64,000 nt of DNA from Glycocaulis alkaliphilus (GTDB lineage: Bacteria > Pseudomonadota > Alphaproteobacteria > Caulobacterales > Maricaulaceae), in the NCBI RefSeq assembly GCF_004000605.1, contig NZ_CP018911.1:2771001-2835000 (forward strand), written 5' to 3'. The position numbers and the translations under genes are program-made. Positions 1-9,291 of the stretch are shown here, in pieces (position 1 is the first letter of the stretch; each line of letters opens with the position of its first letter). Under the pieces are notes generated by a model that saw only the letters and a list, made by a program, of their open reading frames with translations, was not told the DNA's origin and searched no databases.

Positions 1-2538
1 CTGCCGGGGGAACAGCTCACCCTGCCTGCTGACGAGTTCAAGGCACGTATTCACCGGGAGGACCAGCCAAGGGTTCGCGATGCGCTCTTGGCCATTGCAA
101 ACGTAGGCAATACCCATGTCGAGTTCCGGGTGCGCACCGAAGGGGGACACTGGATCTGGCTGAGCCTGCGCGGCGGCATCAGCGCCCAGACCAGCAGCGG
201 CGAACCTCTGCGCGCGTCGGGGGTGTTTGCCGAAACGACAGTGCGCAAGGAACACGAGCGCCGTCTTGTCGACAGCGAGCGGCTGCTGTCTCTTGCCGTT
301 TCTGCAGCCACGCTTGGCGCCTGGGAAGTCGATTACAAGGCAGGCGAGATTATGCCCCGCGGCGAGATCCGCGCCATTATTGGCCTTGAGAACGAGACGG
401 GCTGGATCCCCATTTCGCGCTGGCGCGCCTGTGTGCATCCCAGCGACCGCGAAGCCCTCGAGCAAACGGCTCGCGACATCATGGGGAGCGCACCAGGGGA
501 AAGCCGGACGATCGAGTACCGCATCCAGGATGCCAGAAGCGGGGAGTATATCTGGGTTGAGGGACGCGCCAGCCGTCTCGGTCCCGAGAGCCACCGGGCC
601 GACTGTGCCGGCATCATACTCGACATCACTGACCGCAAGGCACTGGAGCAGGATCTCGCCCATAGCGAGGAGCGGCTTGCCCGCGCACTGGAGAGCGCGC
701 ATCAGGGCACGTGGCGGCTGAAGATCGAGACCGAACAGGTCGAACTGTCCGAATTTGCCCGCCTCATCATGGGGCTGCCTGCCGGTCACGACGGCAAGCT
801 GAACCTTGATGAATGGCGCGATCTGATATGCCGCGAGGACCGCCATCTGTGCGAAGCAGGTGTAAGCGCCATGCTCGCGGGCGAACCGCTGAACACGGTC
901 TACCGGGTCGCGGACGGTCAAGGCGGTTGGCGCTGGATCGAGGACCGTGGCGGCGTCAGCGCATACGGCGAGAGAGGCGAGCCCCTTGAGGCCATCGGAA
1001 CCCTCGTCGACATCACCTCGCGCCGCGTGCTTGAGCTGGAACTGGAAGAGCGCGAACAGCGCCTGAACGAATCCATGGATGCTGGCCTGTCCGCCATCTG
1101 GAGTATCGATCTTAAGACCGGCGCCCAGTCCGTGCGCGGCCGCCTCCTGGAATGGATGGGCCGCAAGATCGGTGAGGACACGCTGGAAGCGGCCGACTGG
1201 CAGCCCATCATCCACCCTGACGACAGCCGGCTGGCCCGCAAGGCGCTGGCCGAGATCATGGCCGGCAGGGCCGCCGGTCCCATTGATTACCGGCTGCGTG
1301 ACGGGGAGAACTGGCGCTGGGTGCGCTCCAAGGGCCAGCCAACCGCCTGGGACGAAACCGGCAAGCCCATACGCTCCGGCGGTGTCGTTATCGACATCAC
1401 GGCGGAAAGGCAGTTTGCCGAAGCACTGGATATCGAACGCGACCGCCTGCGCCAGATATACACAACAACCCCGGTGATGCTGGCCTCGACAGACCCGGAC
1501 GGCATACTCCTGGGGGTCAGTGACTACTGGCTTTCCACAACCGGCTATGAGCGCGACGCGGTAATCGGCCAGCCGTATAACGACTTCCTTACCCCCGCCT
1601 CGCAGGCTGCCCTGGAGCGGCTCGGCGGGATGAAGGCACTGATCGCCGCCGGTGGCATGGAGGATGTCTACGCACAGCTGAGGAAAGCCGACGGCAGCAT
1701 CATTGACATCATATCATCTGCGACTGTTGAGCGCAGCCCCTACGGCTCTCCTGTTGCGGTCCATGGCATCAGCATCGATGTCACCGAAAAGCTGGCTCAG
1801 GACCGGGAGCTCAAGCGCTATGCGGCAGAGCTGGAGCGCACCAATCGCGAGCTGGACAGGTTTGCCGCCGTCGCCTCGCATGACCTGCAGGAACCCCTGC
1901 GCAAGATTTCCGCCTTCGCGAGCCTGATCAAGCGCCGCCATCAGGGCACACTCGACACGGAAACCGACCGGAGCCTTGAGTTTCTGGTTGATGCTGCCGG
2001 GCGCATGCGCCGGCTGATTGATGACCTTCTGAGCTATTCACGCGCCTCCAAGCGTCCGCTCGCTGTCAATGCGGTCGATATGGATGCCATGATGAAGGAC
2101 ATATTGGCCGAGCTGGAACTGATGGCCGATGACGCCGCGGCGAACATAGAAATCTCAAGCCTGCCGGTGGTCGACGGCGATCCGACCCTGCTGCGGCTCC
2201 TGATGCAGAACCTCTTCTCCAACGCACTGAAATACCGCAAGGGCGAAGGCGTATCGGTGTCCATATCGGCGGCACGCGAGAAAAATGGCTGGAAGTTCAC
2301 CGTCGCCGATGACGGGATAGGCTTCGACCCGCGCTTTTCCGAAAAAGTCTTCGCGCCGTTCCAGCGCCTGCATGGACGCGAGGAATATGAGGGGACGGGC
2401 ATTGGCCTTGCCATATGCCAGCAGGCGGTGGAGCGCCATGGCGGGCAGATCTGGGTGGAAACGGCGCCGGGCGAGGGCTCACGCTTCCACTTCACCCTGC
2501 CGCTGACCTTGCCCGCAGACGGCTCGCGCGCAGCCTGA
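1..2538 (+). CDS. multi-PAS sensor histidine kinase (5' end outside window)
   Basis: The frame is open from the first base, so the 845 residues seen are the C-terminal part of a longer protein. They hold the end of one PAS_3-type domain, three further PAS_3 units (each ending in a D-I-T-x-R-type linker), a fifth PAS around residues 480-595, then HisKA with the phospho-acceptor His in ASHDLQEPLR (about residue 629). The ATPase domain has an N box (NLFSNALKY), G1 (DDGIGFDP) and G2 (GTGIGLAI). No membrane segment is visible in this part, so it may be a soluble sensor that autophosphorylates in response to an unknown cue. It ends 12 bp from the convergent valS stop. No cognate response regulator is adjacent inside the window. 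Confidence 0.9.
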   Translation: MPGEQLTLPADEFKARIHREDQPRVRDALLAIANVGNTHVEFRVRTEGGHWIWLSLRGGISAQTSSGEPLRASGVFAETTVRKEHERRLVDSERLLSLAVSAATLGAWEVDYKAGEIMPRGEIRAIIGLENETGWIPISRWRACVHPSDREALEQTARDIMGSAPGESRTIEYRIQDARSGEYIWVEGRASRLGPESHRADCAGIILDITDRKALEQDLAHSEERLARALESAHQGTWRLKIETEQVELSEFARLIMGLPAGHDGKLNLDEWRDLICREDRHLCEAGVSAMLAGEPLNTVYRVADGQGGWRWIEDRGGVSAYGERGEPLEAIGTLVDITSRRVLELELEEREQRLNESMDAGLSAIWSIDLKTGAQSVRGRLLEWMGRKIGEDTLEAADWQPIIHPDDSRLARKALAEIMAGRAAGPIDYRLRDGENWRWVRSKGQPTAWDETGKPIRSGGVVIDITAERQFAEALDIERDRLRQIYTTTPVMLASTDPDGILLGVSDYWLSTTGYERDAVIGQPYNDFLTPASQAALERLGGMKALIAAGGMEDVYAQLRKADGSIIDIISSATVERSPYGSPVAVHGISIDVTEKLAQDRELKRYAAELERTNRELDRFAAVASHDLQEPLRKISAFASLIKRRHQGTLDTETDRSLEFLVDAAGRMRRLIDDLLSYSRASKRPLAVNAVDMDAMMKDILAELELMADDAAANIEISSLPVVDGDPTLLRLLMQNLFSNALKYRKGEGVSVSISAAREKNGWKFTVADDGIGFDPRFSEKVFAPFQRLHGREEYEGTGIGLAICQQAVERHGGQIWVETAPGEGSRFHFTLPLTLPADGSRAA

Positions 2539-2550
2539 GGCCGCGCTGGC

Positions 2551-5130
2551 TTACGCGCCGTCCTGTGCAGGCGCCATTTCCAGTGCGATCTCGAAACGCT
2601 CATCGGGTGAACGCGAAATACGCGCGTCGGAGGGAGCAAGCCCCATGCGTATTTCCAGCGCATTGGTGACGGCCTTGAGATCCTCCGTCACCGGACCGAT
2701 CAGGCCGGCAATGTCACCATCAGCATCGCTGACGACCGTCAGAACCTGAACCGGCGCCTTCATCGAGACCTGAAGCTCGCTCTTCACCTTGCGCACACCG
2801 GCAAGGATCGACACGAATGCATCGCCCTCGGCGCGGAAGCTGTCCTTGTCCGCCTGCTCGTCCAGCTTCGGCCAGTGACCGCGGGCGTGGAGGGTTTGCG
2901 TGTCAGCCCCCTCACCGCCAGCCAGCACGTCGTGCAGCGTGTCGGTGACATAAGGGATGAAGGGCGCAAACAGTTTGAGCTGAATGATGCTGGCGTGCCA
3001 GAGCGTGTGCAGCGCGGAAATCTGACCCGCATCGGGCTTGCCTTCAAACCGGGTGCGGCTTTTCACGATCTCCAGATAATTGTCGCAATAGGTGCGCCAG
3101 AAGAAATCATCCGTCACGCGCAAGGCCTGCGCGTACTCGTAGGATTCAAAGGCCTTGGTGGCTTTCTCAACCGTTTCGGAAAGCTCGCCCAACAGCCATT
3201 TGTCCATCGGATGGGTGATGTGGCCTGCCTCGATATCGGCTTTGGGCGAGACAGGCGAAATCTCTGCCTGCTCCAGCGCCATGTGCGCGAGCTTCACCGC
3301 GTTCCACAGCTTGGTGACGAGGCGCTTGCCCTGATTGAGAACGTTGGGCGCCAGCGCCGTGTCATGGCCGAGGCGGGAGGTGCCGGTCCAGTAGCGCACG
3401 GCGTCCGCGCCATACTCGTCCAGCAACTTGATCGGATCGATGACGTTGCCCTTGGACTTGCTCATCTTCGAGCCGTCACTCGCCAGACACCAACCCGAGA
3501 TCGCGATCGTGTTCCACGGCACCGTGTTCTGGTGATGGAGCGCCTTCACGATGGTGTAAAAGGCCCAGGTGCGGATGATTTCGTGGGCCTGCGGACGCAC
3601 GCTCATCGGGAAGAGGCGCTTGTGGACATCAATGTCCAGCGCCAGATCCTCATTGATCGAGCGCGTGACAAGCTGCGGGCTGACCGAGGAGGTCGCCCAC
3701 GTGTCCATCACATCGCGCTCGCCCTCCACCTCGTCACGGCTATAGCCGCGCGGCAGATCGACCATGGGATCGACGGGCAGGTCTGCGGCTTCGGGCACGA
3801 TGACCTTGCCCTCTTCACCCGGACGGCGCGAATACCAGACGGGAAGCGGCACGCCGAAATGGCGCTGGCGCGAGATCGCCCAGTCCCATTTCAGGCCTTC
3901 CACCCAGCTTTCAAAGCGCTGGCGCATATATTCCGGCTTCCAGACGATCTCCCGGCCCTTGGCGAGGATCTGCTCCTTGAAATCCAGCGTGCGGATGAAC
4001 CATTGCGGCGTGACGATGATCTCCAGCGGCGCGCCTGAACGCTCGGCGACCGGGATCACCTGATGGGTCGCCTCCTGTTTCAGGAGCACGCCCTTTTCAC
4101 GCAACATCTCGATAATGGCGGCCTTGGCCGCTTCCGCCTTCTGCCCGGCCAGCGCGGTGATGGTCGCTTTCGCGCCCTCCACATCCACGCTCGGCCACTC
4201 GTCAGAGCCAATATCGAGGTGCTCGATCATCTTGCCGTCCGGCCCGATGACGATGCGAAGCGGCAGCTTGTGCGTGCGGTACCACTGGATGTCGGTGACA
4301 TCGCCGAACGTGCAGCACATCACCATGCCGGTACCCTTTTCAGGGTCCACGGTCTCATCGGCGACAATCGGCACCGGCACGCCGTAAAGCGGCGTGATGG
4401 CGCGTTTGCCGATCAGCTCTTTTGCACGCGGATGCTCCGGATGGATGATCAGCGCGCCGCAGGCCGCGATCAGCTCCGGGCGCGTGGTGGCGATAACAGC
4501 CGGTTCCCCGCCGCCTTCAATCTCGAACGCGACATAGTTCAGCTTGCCTTCGCGCTCGGTCTCTTCCACCTCGGCCTGCGCAATGGCGGTACGGTCCGCA
4601 GGATCCCAAAGAGTGGGCTCAAGGCGGCGCTCCAGAAGGCCCTTGCGGTAAAGGTCCAGGAAGGACATTTGCGAGACGGTGCGGCTTTCATCCGAAATCG
4701 TCTGGTATTCCCGGCTCCAGTCGACCGACAAAGCCAGCCGGGTGAACAGATCGCGGAATTGCTGCTCGTATTCGGGGATCACCTCACGGCACAGCGCGAC
4801 AAATTCTTCGCGCGCCATCGTGCCGCCGCGTACCTTCTTCTTCTTTTCCACCAGCCGCTCGGTCGGCAGGCCGTTATCGTCCCAGCCGATAGGATAGAGC
4901 ACGTTCCTGCCCGCCATGCGGAAATAGCGCGCCATGATGTCGGCCTGGGTATAGCTGTAGACATGGCCGACATGCAGCGTGCCGGAGACGGTCGGCGGCG
5001 GCGTGTCGATCACGTAATCGCTGTCCGCGGGCAGTGACGGATCCCACTTGAAGGCCTCGTCCTTCAGCCAGCGCGCATTGCATGTCTCTTCAGCGTCTTG
5101 CGGCTTGTAGCGATCAGGAAACGGCTTCAT
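2551..5130 (-). CDS. valS: valyl-tRNA synthetase, archaeal-type
   Basis: This class I synthetase of 859 residues charges tRNA-Val in the cytoplasm. The HIGH-type signature is HVGH near residue 51 and the KMSKS loop is KMSKS near residue 553. The segment GWDDNGLPTER after the first motif replaces the GTDHAGIATQ block of ordinary bacterial ValRS, and the protein ends without the C-terminal coiled-coil arm. From family knowledge, both traits mark the archaeal-like ValRS class also found in Rickettsia. The gene is convergent with the kinase and divergent from hslV. A large antisense open frame across it is a high-GC shadow. Confidence 0.95.
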   Translation of the reverse strand: MKPFPDRYKPQDAEETCNARWLKDEAFKWDPSLPADSDYVIDTPPPTVSGTLHVGHVYSYTQADIMARYFRMAGRNVLYPIGWDDNGLPTERLVEKKKKVRGGTMAREEFVALCREVIPEYEQQFRDLFTRLALSVDWSREYQTISDESRTVSQMSFLDLYRKGLLERRLEPTLWDPADRTAIAQAEVEETEREGKLNYVAFEIEGGGEPAVIATTRPELIAACGALIIHPEHPRAKELIGKRAITPLYGVPVPIVADETVDPEKGTGMVMCCTFGDVTDIQWYRTHKLPLRIVIGPDGKMIEHLDIGSDEWPSVDVEGAKATITALAGQKAEAAKAAIIEMLREKGVLLKQEATHQVIPVAERSGAPLEIIVTPQWFIRTLDFKEQILAKGREIVWKPEYMRQRFESWVEGLKWDWAISRQRHFGVPLPVWYSRRPGEEGKVIVPEAADLPVDPMVDLPRGYSRDEVEGERDVMDTWATSSVSPQLVTRSINEDLALDIDVHKRLFPMSVRPQAHEIIRTWAFYTIVKALHHQNTVPWNTIAISGWCLASDGSKMSKSKGNVIDPIKLLDEYGADAVRYWTGTSRLGHDTALAPNVLNQGKRLVTKLWNAVKLAHMALEQAEISPVSPKADIEAGHITHPMDKWLLGELSETVEKATKAFESYEYAQALRVTDDFFWRTYCDNYLEIVKSRTRFEGKPDAGQISALHTLWHASIIQLKLFAPFIPYVTDTLHDVLAGGEGADTQTLHARGHWPKLDEQADKDSFRAEGDAFVSILAGVRKVKSELQVSMKAPVQVLTVVSDADGDIAGLIGPVTEDLKAVTNALEIRMGLAPSDARISRSPDERFEIALEMAPAQDGA

Positions 5131-5290
5131 GGGGCGGCCTTCATCTCTGGCGGTGCGGTCTTGCGGAGAGCCGCTTCTCCTAGACGATTTTCGTGTCCCG
5201 TCAAACCACGCGGGGGCAGGAGAAAGCCTTGCGCTGACCTCTCGTACCAGCCATGTCTGTGCTCACAGGACTGACGAAGGACAATAAGCC

Positions 5291-5842
5291 ATGAGCGAAG
5301 AGCGCGCCTTTCCCGGCTGGCGGGGTACCACCATTATCTGCGTGAGGAAGGGCAAGGCCGTCGCCATGGCGGGCGATGGGCAGGTCTCCATCGGCAATAC
5401 TGTGGTGAAATCCTCAGCGAGGAAAGTCCGGCGCATTGGCGGCGGCAAGGTGATTGCTGGCTTTGCCGGGGCCACCGCCGACGCCTTTGCCCTCTTTGAG
5501 CGCCTCGAAGGCAAGCTGGAAGCCCATTCCGGCCAGCTGGCGCGGGCGTGTGTGGAGCTCGCCAAGGACTGGCGCACGGACCGCTATTTGCGCCGCCTTG
5601 AGGCCATGCTGATCGTGGCCGACGCCAACGAGACCTTCCTCATCACCGGGGCGGGCGATGTGCTCGAGCCCGAGCACGGCATTGCGGCTATCGGGTCAGG
5701 GGGCAATTTCGCGCTGTCGGCCGCCCGCGCCATCCTATCTTACGAAGAAGACCCGGAAGTGATCGCCCGCAAGGCGATGGAGATCGCCGCCGAAATCTGC
5801 GTGTTCTCCAATGGCAATCTGACCGTGGAGCGGCTGGGGTAG
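5291..5842 (+). CDS. hslV: HslV, ATP-dependent protease peptidase subunit
   Basis: This is a 183-residue Ntn-hydrolase of the proteasome-like HslUV complex in the cytoplasm. The N-terminal stretch W-R-G-T-T-I shows the processing site: removal of residues 1-12 would expose the catalytic Thr13. The conserved MAGDGQVS and [10 protein letters not shown] segments and the C-terminal FSNGNLTVE match the family along its full length. The start at 5291 follows an AAGGACAATAAGCC leader containing an AGGA ribosome site. The usual partner gene hslU is not adjacent; the next gene is a convergent aminotransferase. Confidence 0.97.
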   Translation: MSEERAFPGWRGTTIICVRKGKAVAMAGDGQVSIGNTVVKSSARKVRRIGGGKVIAGFAGATADAFALFERLEGKLEAHSGQLARACVELAKDWRTDRYLRRLEAMLIVADANETFLITGAGDVLEPEHGIAAIGSGGNFALSAARAILSYEEDPEVIARKAMEIAAEICVFSNGNLTVERLG

Positions 5843-6084
5843 GAGTTGTCATCCTCCGGCCGCGTAGCGGTCCGGGGGACCCATGCCTGAGCGGGTAGCT
5901 TCCCCTCGCGCTTCGAGACGTTCGCTACGCTCACCCTCAGCATGAGGGAAAAGCTCCCCGCGCCCTCATCCTGAGGAGCACGAAGTGCGTCTCGAAGGAC
6001 GAGGGCGACACTGCAACTCTCAGGCATGGGTGGCCCGGATAAACCGGGCCATGACAATGGTTGAGCGACTTCGCCGCTACCCCC
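5843..6084. repeat. intergenic dispersed palindromic repeat
   Basis: The 242-bp gap after hslV is filled by imperfect inverted repeats. CTTCGAGACG at 5911-5920 pairs with CGTCTCGAAG at 5988-5997, with inner arms CCTCAGCATGAGG and CCTCATCCTGAGG. A shorter hairpin CCCGG-ATAAA-CCGGG lies at 6035-6048. The right arm (5964-6004) closely resembles a segment inside the thiC coding region at 16845-16890, which makes it a dispersed family. No gene is visible here. Confidence 0.7.
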
Positions 6085-7260
6085 CTACCCCCGCGCCTGC
6101 GCATACGCCCAGTCGAGCCAGGGGCAGAGGGCGGCGAGGTCGTCGGCATCGATGGTCGGGCCGCACCAGATGCGCAGGCCCGGCGGGGCCTTGGGATAAG
6201 GCAGAATGTCCAGCGCCGCGCCCTCGCGCTCCAGACGCTGCGTCATACGCTTTGTGAGCGCGCGCAGGGCCTCGTCATCAAAGTCCGCCGTGCCGGGCCC
6301 GGCAAATTTCAGCGTGACGGAAGTGTTCGAGCGCAGGGCCGTGTCCTGCGCGACGAAATCGATCCAGGGCGTCTTCTCCACCCATGCCTCCAGCACGGCG
6401 AGATTGGCCTGTGAGCGCGCGATGAGGCCGGAAAGCCCGCCCTCCCTTGCCGCCCAGCGAAGCGCATCGAGAAAGTCTTCCGTTGCCAGCAATGAGGGCG
6501 TGTTGATGGTCGAGCCCTCGAACATGGCCGATTGCTCATTGGCGGCATCAAAGAGCGAGAAAATCCCCGGCACCGGCCATGCGGGCCGCCAGTCCCGCAA
6601 GCGCGCCCGCGCGCGCGGCGAGAGCACGATCATGCCGTGCTGCGCCTCTCCGCCAAGGCATTTCTGCCAGGAGAACGTCGTCACATCGAGCTTGTCCCAC
6701 GGCAAATCCATCGCAAACGCCGCAGACGTGGCATCGCAGAAGGTAAGGCCTTCGCGCTTATCCGAAATCCAGTCCGCATGCGGCACTTTCAGGCCTGCAG
6801 CCGTGGCATTCCAGGTAAAGAGAATATCGCGCGCCGGATCAGCCTGTGAGAGGTCTGGCAGTGTCCCATAGGGCGCATGAAACACACGCAAATCCGGCAG
6901 TTTCAGCTCGTTTTGCGCATCTGTCAGCCAGCGATCACCGAACGCATCCCAGCTGAACACATCCGCGCCCCGCGCGCCCAGCATGCACCACATCGCCGCT
7001 TCGAACGCGCCCGTGTCCGAAGCCGGCGTGATGATGACGCGGTAATCGGCCGGGATTTCCAGGATCGCGCCTGCCCGCTCTATCGCTTCGCCCAGACGCT
7101 GCTTGGGAAGGCTCGCCCGGTGGCTGCGTCCCAGCGAGCCGGTGCCCAGCGCCGGCAATTCCCAGCCCGGACGCTTCCGTGTGGGGCCGCAGGAGAAACG
7201 CGGATCGGACGGGCGGATAGAGGGCTGGCTCGGCATGGGGCAAGTCCGTGCTGAAGGCAT
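6085..7260 (-). CDS. serC: phosphoserine aminotransferase (SerC)
   Basis: This 391-residue PLP-dependent class V aminotransferase would convert 3-phosphohydroxypyruvate to phosphoserine. The PLP lysine lies in FSWQKCLGGEAQHG near residue 200, and the N-terminal block FSCGPTRKRPGWE is typical of the alphaproteobacterial SerC subgroup. The start could be the Met at 7260 or the one at 7236 (MPSQPS); neither has a strong ribosome site, so the first is kept. serA, the usual neighbour in many alphaproteobacteria, is absent. It is convergent with hslV across the palindromic repeat. Confidence 0.9.
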   Translation of the reverse strand: MPSARTCPMPSQPSIRPSDPRFSCGPTRKRPGWELPALGTGSLGRSHRASLPKQRLGEAIERAGAILEIPADYRVIITPASDTGAFEAAMWCMLGARGADVFSWDAFGDRWLTDAQNELKLPDLRVFHAPYGTLPDLSQADPARDILFTWNATAAGLKVPHADWISDKREGLTFCDATSAAFAMDLPWDKLDVTTFSWQKCLGGEAQHGMIVLSPRARARLRDWRPAWPVPGIFSLFDAANEQSAMFEGSTINTPSLLATEDFLDALRWAAREGGLSGLIARSQANLAVLEAWVEKTPWIDFVAQDTALRSNTSVTLKFAGPGTADFDDEALRALTKRMTQRLEREGAALDILPYPKAPPGLRIWCGPTIDADDLAALCPWLDWAYAQARG

Positions 7261-7372
7261 TGATCAATGGGCGCTGGCGTAGGACGCACATCCGCCCACG
7301 TCAAATGCTCAGTTTGCGGACGCGGCCAGATTCCGGTTGAAACCACTGCACAGCGAATCCACGCTGGGGTTA

Positions 7373-8368
7373 ATGAACGGCCCGGCTTCACCCTGCAAAC
7401 GACTGACCGCCGGTATTCTGACCGGCGCTGCCATGCTGTGTCTTGCCGCCTGCACGACCCTCACCGCTCCGCTGACGCCCGGTCTGGAGCCACGCCTTGC
7501 CCTGGCGGACGAGACCCGGCTGCAGGCCCGCATCCTCGCGCTGGCCGCGCCGCTCATCATCGCCAATGCACGCCATTGTCCCCAGAACCACCCCTATAGC
7601 GGCCTCATCACCACCCATATCGCCGACTGGCAGGCAGGCGAGCGCGATCATGTCCGGGCGGCGTATGGCGCAGATCCGCGGGCGGCGGTCTGGATCGTCG
7701 CCGAAGGCAGCCCGGCCGCCGGGGCAGGCCTGATGCCAGGCGATGTTCTGCTCAGCCTGAACGGTCGCTGGAGCGAGCCCAATGCCCGCTGGCATGATGA
7801 TTTGCGCGCCCGCACCTTGCCCGACGCCCTGCGCCGGGGCGAAACGCATCTGCGCGTGCAGCGCGGGGATGAGGGCATCGAGCTGGTATTGATCCCGCAG
7901 CCCGCTTGCGCCGCGCAAGTCCGGCTTGTCAGCATTGATCTGGCAGGCGGGCGCCGGCAGGCCGTCTGGATGGCCGGCGATACGCTGTTCGTCGACCGGG
8001 CTTTCGCGGCGGTAACACCGGATGACAGGCTGCGCCAATACATGGCGCTGGTCCTCGCCCGGCATATTACCCGCCACCAGCCCCTGCCCGCGGTTCTGGA
8101 GCGCGCCCTGCAAGGCCCGGATATTGTCCGCTTTGCGCTTGGTGTTGATGCGATGGACCAGCTGACCAGGCGCGGGCCGGAGCATGCCGCGCCGCGCTGG
8201 CGCACCCCTTCAGAGGCGGAGATCGCTCTGGCCGGGCACCTGCTCGTGCAGGCGGAAACTCATGTCTCCCTGGTCAGTCCCGCCAGTCCGGCCAGCCCGG
8301 CCAGCCCGGCCGCCAGCGGGCCGGAGGGCGCCTCTGACACCGGCTCGCCGTCCAGTGGCCAGCCATGA
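7373..8368 (+). CDS. PDZ lipoprotein resembling an inactive M48 peptidase
   Basis: The start at 7373 (MNGPASPC) gives 331 residues and a lipoprotein signal with lipobox L-A-A-C. A PDZ-like unit is clear in AEGSPAAGAGLMPGDVLLSL near residues 95-125. Further on, DDRLRQYMALVLARHITRH sits where PDZ-containing M48 proteases carry DDELA..xAHELAHN; here HExxH is replaced by RHITRH, so zinc catalysis looks lost. The tail is a Ser-Pro-Ala repeat encoded by tandem 9-bp units. Its last 109 bp overlap the 3' end of thiD on the other strand. The M48 relation is inferred from pattern only. Confidence 0.65.
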   Translation: MNGPASPCKRLTAGILTGAAMLCLAACTTLTAPLTPGLEPRLALADETRLQARILALAAPLIIANARHCPQNHPYSGLITTHIADWQAGERDHVRAAYGADPRAAVWIVAEGSPAAGAGLMPGDVLLSLNGRWSEPNARWHDDLRARTLPDALRRGETHLRVQRGDEGIELVLIPQPACAAQVRLVSIDLAGGRRQAVWMAGDTLFVDRAFAAVTPDDRLRQYMALVLARHITRHQPLPAVLERALQGPDIVRFALGVDAMDQLTRRGPEHAAPRWRTPSEAEIALAGHLLVQAETHVSLVSPASPASPASPAASGPEGASDTGSPSSGQP

Positions 8369-9174
8369 TGGACCGGCCCCGCGCCTGAGCCAAAGCCGGG
8401 CGCGCGCCGTATCGCCTCGTGCAGGTAATCGCCCGCCTGCTCCACGGCCTTGTCCAGCGGCGCGCCTTGCGCGACGAACGCCGCGATGCCGCTCGCCAGC
8501 GTACAGCCCGTGCCATGGGTATGGCGGGTCTTGATGCGCGGGCGAGAGAAAATGCGCATGCCATTACGCGTCACCAGCACATCGATCACCTGGGCCCCTT
8601 CCAGATGCCCGCCCTTGATGAGGGCCGCGCGCGCGCCAAGCTTCAAGAGCGCCTCGCCCGCCTCGCGCTGGCCATCCACATCTTCAACCTTGATGCCGGT
8701 AAGCGCCTCGGCTTCCGGCACGTTGGGCGTGATAAGCGTGGCCCGGCGGATCAACTTTGTTTTCAGGGCTTCAACTGCATCCTCGCCGATCAGGCGTGCG
8801 CCGGAGCTGGCCACCATCACCGGATCGACGATGAGCGGGATCAGCTCGGCGCCCGCCTCGTCCAGCGCGGCGATCACGGTCTCGATCACCTCTTTGCTGG
8901 CCAGCATGCCGGTCTTGATCGCGTCCGCGCCAATATCATCCAGCACCGCCGCGATCTGGCCTGAAATGATCTCCAGCGGCGCGCCGTGGACGGCGCTCAC
9001 GCCCCTGGTGTTCTGCACGGTCAGCGCGGTAATCGCCGTCGCCGCATAGCCGCCAAGCGCCGTCACCGCCTTGATATCGGCCTGTATGCCCGCCCCGCCC
9101 GAACTGTCCGATCCGGCAATGATCAGCACGCGGCCCTTAGGCTCTGGCGGCAGGTCTGTCTCGGTGGTGCTCAT
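8260..9174 (-). CDS. thiD: hydroxymethylpyrimidine (phosphate) kinase ThiD
   Basis: This ribokinase-fold enzyme of 304 residues phosphorylates HMP and HMP-P, the pyrimidine half of thiamine, which ThiC makes. Signatures are IIAGSDSSGGAGIQADIK near the N terminus and the anion-hole motif HGTGCTLASGIA near residue 230. The C-terminal tail past about residue 280 (GLAGLAGLAGL) is not part of the fold and is encoded by the 9-bp repeat shared with the convergent lipoprotein gene. thiC lies about 6 kb away on the other strand, so this is not one operon. Confidence 0.95.
   Translation of the reverse strand: MSTTETDLPPEPKGRVLIIAGSDSSGGAGIQADIKAVTALGGYAATAITALTVQNTRGVSAVHGAPLEIISGQIAAVLDDIGADAIKTGMLASKEVIETVIAALDEAGAELIPLIVDPVMVASSGARLIGEDAVEALKTKLIRRATLITPNVPEAEALTGIKVEDVDGQREAGEALLKLGARAALIKGGHLEGAQVIDVLVTRNGMRIFSRPRIKTRHTHGTGCTLASGIAAFVAQGAPLDKAVEQAGDYLHEAIRRAPGFGSGAGPVHHGWPLDGEPVSEAPSGPLAAGLAGLAGLAGLTRET
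8273..8308. repeat. 9-bp tandem repeat within overlapping gene ends
   Basis: Four consecutive units of the type GCCAGCCCG (first copies GTCAGTCCC and GCCAGTCCG diverged) encode Ser-Pro-Ala repeats on the plus strand and Leu-Ala-Gly repeats in ThiD on the minus strand. The repeat lies inside the 109-bp antisense overlap of the two coding ends and could change copy number by slippage without breaking either frame. Confidence 0.7.
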
Positions 9175-9291
9175 GGCGGTCTCCTGAGGGCTGTGCCCTT
9201 CTTCTAGGAAAACGCGCCCGCCCCGTCACCTTTCCCTCGCAACAGCTTTCGATTGTGGCAGACTGCACACCTCGAACGAGGGGAGGTATTC

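Noticed and set aside
2875-5037. Two long plus-strand open frames antisense to valS (387 and 324 residues)
   Set aside because: They are high-GC shadows of a well-supported gene; their predicted proteins are rich in Arg, Gly and His without any family motif.
8273-8308. Tandem units as a possible CRISPR-like array
   Set aside because: The units are 9 bp and directly adjacent without spacers; they are a coding microsatellite.
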